Source: Candidatus Azambacteria bacterium
Lineage (GTDB): Bacteria; Patescibacteriota; Minisyncoccia; GWC2-36-17; JACQAJ01
Direction of reading: 5' to 3'
NCBI GenBank assembly: GCA_016195045.1
Contig: JACQAJ010000057.1
Coordinates: 1-15,300, forward strand
Length of the DNA: 15,300 bases
Made by a program: the position numbers and the translations under genes. A model generated the notes under the pieces. It saw only the letters and a list, made by a program, of their open reading frames with translations. It made no database searches and was not told the DNA's origin. Shown one piece after another: positions 12,825-15,300 of this stretch. Each line of letters begins with the position of its first letter. The stretch's first letter is position 1.

Positions 12825-13877
12825 ATGGAACTTATTTTAAAAGATAAAAGTCGGTTTTTGGGAACTAGTTTTGGGGCAGAACTTTCTCTGGCCGGAGAAG
12901 TGGTTTTTAATACCGGTATGACTGGCTACGTTGAGTCATTGAGTGATCCTTCATATGCTAATCAAATCTTAGTTCTGACCTATCCTTTAGTTGGTAATTA
13001 TGGCGTTCCAGACGCCAGTTTTTTTGAGTCAAAACGGATTCATCTCGCGGGTTTGGTAGTTTCTGAATACAGTGAAACTTACAGTCATCGCATCGCCAGG
13101 CAGTCATTGGCGGAGTGGTTGAAAAAAGAAAAGATACCAGCGATCAGTGGCGTTGATACGCGTGCTCTGACTAAAAAGCTTCGTGAAAAAGGGACGATGC
13201 TCGGAGCGCTTTTGTCTGATGGTCAGATGATTCCCTGGTATAATCCTGATAGCGAAAATCAAGTCGCCAGAGTCAGTCCTATGGAAGTCAGTGTTCATGG
13301 TTCAGGTTTGGCAATGGTGGTGGTGGTCGACTGCGGGGCCAAAGAAAATATTATTCGGTTGATTCAAAAACCAGGTCTTCGAGTCCTGCGGGTACCATGG
13401 AATTACGATTTTACTAAAGAGGCTTATGATGGGGTGATTATTTCCAATGGCCCGGGTGATCCGACTCATTGTCAAGAAACTATTGCCATCATTAAAAAAG
13501 TCTTTGCTCAAAAAAAACCAATGCTGGGCATTTGTCTTGGTGTTCAACTGATGGCCTTGGCCTCTGGGGCTAAGACCTATAAATTAAAATATGGACACCG
13601 ATCACACAATCAACCCTGTCGCGACTTGATTAATGGTCAACGCTGTTATATTACCTCTCAAAATCATGGTTTCGCGGTCGAGGCCAAAACTCTTGGCCAG
13701 GATTGGCGTTTGTGGTTTGAAAATGCCAATGATGGAAGCGTTGAGGGGATTAGACATAAAACCTTGCCATTTTGGGGAGTGCAATTTCATCCGGAAGCTT
13801 CACCGGGTCCGACCGACACCAGATGGATTATCGATGACTTCATTTCAAAAGTCTTGGCAGGATTAAGTATTTGGTGA
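12825..13877 (+). CDS. carA: Carbamoyl-phosphate synthase, small (glutaminase) subunit
   Basis: CarA releases ammonia from glutamine and channels it to CarB. The 350 residues comprise the N-terminal CarA-specific domain (about 1-145; GEVVFNTGMTGYVESLSDPS at 24-43, then QILVLTYPLVGNYG) and a class I glutamine amidotransferase domain (about 163-345). The catalytic triad is Cys237 (GICLG), His322 and Glu324 (QFHPE). GVDTR (109-113), SNGPGDP (207-213), GHRSHNQP (257-264) and TSQNHGF (277-283) are typical. The residue after GICLG is Val where E. coli CarA has His. Many stretches resemble the glutaminase region of animal CAD more than E. coli CarA. ATG 12825 starts at the conserved first strand (MELILKD). 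The last codons and the stop lie in a palindromic element. carB follows in the same direction. Confidence 0.96.
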   Translation: MELILKDKSRFLGTSFGAELSLAGEVVFNTGMTGYVESLSDPSYANQILVLTYPLVGNYGVPDASFFESKRIHLAGLVVSEYSETYSHRIARQSLAEWLKKEKIPAISGVDTRALTKKLREKGTMLGALLSDGQMIPWYNPDSENQVARVSPMEVSVHGSGLAMVVVVDCGAKENIIRLIQKPGLRVLRVPWNYDFTKEAYDGVIISNGPGDPTHCQETIAIIKKVFAQKKPMLGICLGVQLMALASGAKTYKLKYGHRSHNQPCRDLINGQRCYITSQNHGFAVEAKTLGQDWRLWFENANDGSVEGIRHKTLPFWGVQFHPEASPGPTDTRWIIDDFISKVLAGLSIW

Positions 13878-13978
13878 ATTTCTTCGTTGGAATCTGCGCC
13901 TCTTCGCTCGCCGTACTACTGAGTACGGCTTACTTGATGCTTGATTCCGCCTCGAAATTCATTCAAATACTTAATCCT
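13859..13978. repeat. Palindromic element across the carA stop codon
   Basis: This 120-bp imperfect palindrome has outer arms aggattaagtatttg and caaatacttaatcct and the central hairpin GCCGTACT-ACTG-AGTACGGC (13910-13929). The middle of the arms is less well paired. Its left arm encodes the last residues of CarA (AGLSIW) and the stop. The central stem is the same as in the element inside carB. Confidence 0.8.
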
Positions 13979-14012
13979 ACTATGTATTTATATGGTAATA
14001 AAAAAACAGCTG

Positions 14013-15300
14013 ATGAAAATAAAAAATAAGCCTAAGGCCTCGTTAGTAAATAATTTACAGGATTCACCTTCATCTTCCCGTAATCTTTCACCTTTCCTCA
14101 ATCAAAAACCGCTCCCCGTACTTGACAGTACGGCTTGCAATTTTTTCAATCAGAAAGATGAAATCTTACAGAAATCTGAAGGCGAATCTACTGGAAATTA
14201 TTTACGAACGAGGCCTAAAAAAGTTTTACTGCTAGGTTCTGGTGGTCTGAAAATTGGACAAGCGGGGGAGTTTGATTATTCAGGTAGTCAGGCGATCAAA
14301 GCTCTACAACAAGAGGGAGTCAAGGTGATTCTGATTAATCCCAATATTGCGACGGTCCAAACTGATGATCATTTGGCCGACGCAGTCTACTTTTTACCCT
14401 TAACGGAAGAATTTGTTTTAGAAGTTATAAAAAAAGAACGTCCTGATGGGATTCTTCTAGGTTTCGGAGGACAGACGGCGCTTAATTTGGGATTGGCACT
14501 TGATGAGCAAGGTGTTTTTAAAAAATATGGTCTTCGGGTTCTTGGTACAACGGTTAAGACGATTCGGGATACAGAAGATCGGGAACTTTTTATTCAACGC
14601 CTTAAAGAGATAGAGGTTAAGACTGCCAAAAGTTTTGCCACTACTTCGGTAGCGGCCGCTCGAGTAGCCGCAAAAAAACTTGGCTATCCCGTGATGGTGC
14701 GGTCGGCCTTTGCTCTGGGTGGTGAGGGTTCCGGTCGTTTTGATTCAGAAAAAGATTTAGTTGCGCATTTGGAAATTGTTTTTAAAACCGTCCGTCAAGT
14801 TTTAGTGGAAGAATATCTTTTGGGCTGGAAGGAAATTGAATACGAAGTCGTTCGTGATGTTTATGATAATTGTATTACTGTTTGTAATATGGAAAATATC
14901 GATCCGATGGGAATTCACACTGGTGACAGCCTGGTGGTGGCTCCGTCTCAAACGTTGAGTAATGAGGAATACCATCGTTTAAGGGAAGTTTCCATTAAGA
15001 CGATTCGTCATTTGGGGATTGTCGGGGAAGGTAATATTCAATTTGCTCTCGATCCTCTGACTGGTGATTATCGAGTGATCGAAGTCAATGCTCGTTTATC
15101 GCGTTCTTCGGCTTTGGCTTCCAAAGCCACTGGCTATCCCTTAGCTTTTGTGGCGGCCAAGCTGGCATTGGGGTACGCTCTTTTTGACATTAAAAATTCT
15201 GTCACTATGACGACCAGCGCTTGTTTTGAGCCAGCACTCGATTATTTGGTACTGAAAATGCCGAGATGGGATCTGGAAAAATTTCATAATTCCGGACTGA
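14013..15300 (+). CDS. carB: Carbamoyl-phosphate synthase, large subunit (N-terminal part)
   Basis: CarB makes carbamoyl phosphate from bicarbonate, ammonia and two ATP. The frame is open from 14013 past the window end (429 codons of a protein usually about 1070 long). The conserved start KVLLLGSGGLKIGQAGEFDY follows only at codon 70; then come INPNIATVQT, GFGGQTALN and the first ATP-grasp domain (VMVRSAFALGG, GWKEIEYEVVRD, NMENIDPMGIHTGDS, IEVNARLSRSSALASKATGY). Codons 7-67 are a palindromic insertion. Without it the N-terminus would read MKIKNKPKKVLLLGSG, as expected for the family. No ATG, GTG or TTG lies in frame between the insertion and the first strand, so the insertion must be translated or bypassed. 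An in-frame ATG at 13992 is an alternative start. The sequence resembles the synthase part of CAD more than E. coli CarB. Confidence 0.95.
   Translation, partial: MKIKNKPKASLVNNLQDSPSSSRNLSPFLNQKPLPVLDSTACNFFNQKDEILQKSEGESTGNYLRTRPKKVLLLGSGGLKIGQAGEFDYSGSQAIKALQQEGVKVILINPNIATVQTDDHLADAVYFLPLTEEFVLEVIKKERPDGILLGFGGQTALNLGLALDEQGVFKKYGLRVLGTTVKTIRDTEDRELFIQRLKEIEVKTAKSFATTSVAAARVAAKKLGYPVMVRSAFALGGEGSGRFDSEKDLVAHLEIVFKTVRQVLVEEYLLGWKEIEYEVVRDVYDNCITVCNMENIDPMGIHTGDSLVVAPSQTLSNEEYHRLREVSIKTIRHLGIVGEGNIQFALDPLTGDYRVIEVNARLSRSSALASKATGYPLAFVAAKLALGYALFDIKNSVTMTTSACFEPALDYLVLKMPRWDLEKFHNSGL
14036..14213. mobile_element. Palindromic element inserted in frame in carB
   Basis: The two arms, ggcctcgtt...taaataattt and aaattattta...aacgagg, enclose a central hairpin CCGTACT-TGAC-AGTACGG (14116-14133). 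Arms of about 88 and 90 bases agree at roughly three quarters of positions, best at the outer ends and the centre. CCTAA stands on both sides (14031-14035 and 14214-14218). Removing one CCTAA plus the element takes out 183 bases, exactly 61 codons, and restores a normal CarB N-terminus. The inserted codons contain no stop. The encoded segment is Ser/Asn/Gln-rich and probably unstructured. Confidence 0.82.

Noticed and set aside
13104..13866. Several open frames opposite or overlapping carA
   Set aside because: The carA frame is complete with all catalytic motifs. The others are out-of-frame shadows without known domains.
14323..14325. GTG in carB after the palindromic element as a true start
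   Set aside because: It would remove the first strand and GSGGLKIGQAGEFDY motif that the family keeps.

Overview
The window looks like an AT-rich genome of the Candidate Phyla Radiation (Patescibacteria). This rests on several traits: mostly genes without a visible Shine-Dalgarno sequence, an Ig-like surface-protein tail of a kind common in Parcubacteria-type genomes, a Cas2/PaaX-like protein gene, a TraD/VirD4-like membrane ATPase beside small proteins of no known function, and very repeat-rich spacers. The phylum call is inference, because no rRNA or other phylogenetic marker is present.

Layout. 1-1440: the end of a surface protein, a predicted lipoprotein with propeller-like repeats, and two hairpin terminators. 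1547-2311: type I methionine aminopeptidase (map). 2412-3276: a PaaX/Cas2-like gene between inverted 40-bp palindromes, with a third copy of the palindrome further out; this is a candidate compact mobile element. 3358-3864 (minus strand): a complete tmRNA gene with promoter, terminator and an unusually long 25-residue tag. 3909-4976: divergently transcribed from tmRNA, an unknown lysine/alanine-rich protein behind a structured leader. 5262-12749: a run of co-directional genes (coiled-coil protein, large membrane protein, two small proteins, TraD-like ATPase), interrupted by a frameshifted HicB-like antitoxin and a GIY-YIG nuclease gene inside inverted palindromes. 12825-15300: carA and the first part of carB, together making carbamoyl phosphate from glutamine, bicarbonate and ATP for pyrimidine and arginine synthesis.

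The strongest signals lie in non-coding or parasitic DNA. (1) A palindromic element of about 183 bp sits in frame in the 5' end of carB, with a possible 5-bp target duplication. A second palindrome with the same central stem-loop covers the carA stop codon. (2) The PaaX/Cas2-like gene is bounded by inverted palindromes. (3) A GIY-YIG gene is flanked by 28-bp inverted repeats, and the right repeat supplies its last codons and stop. (4) Several spacers are built almost entirely of 7-bp repeats kept in one phase, often arranged as inverted pairs.
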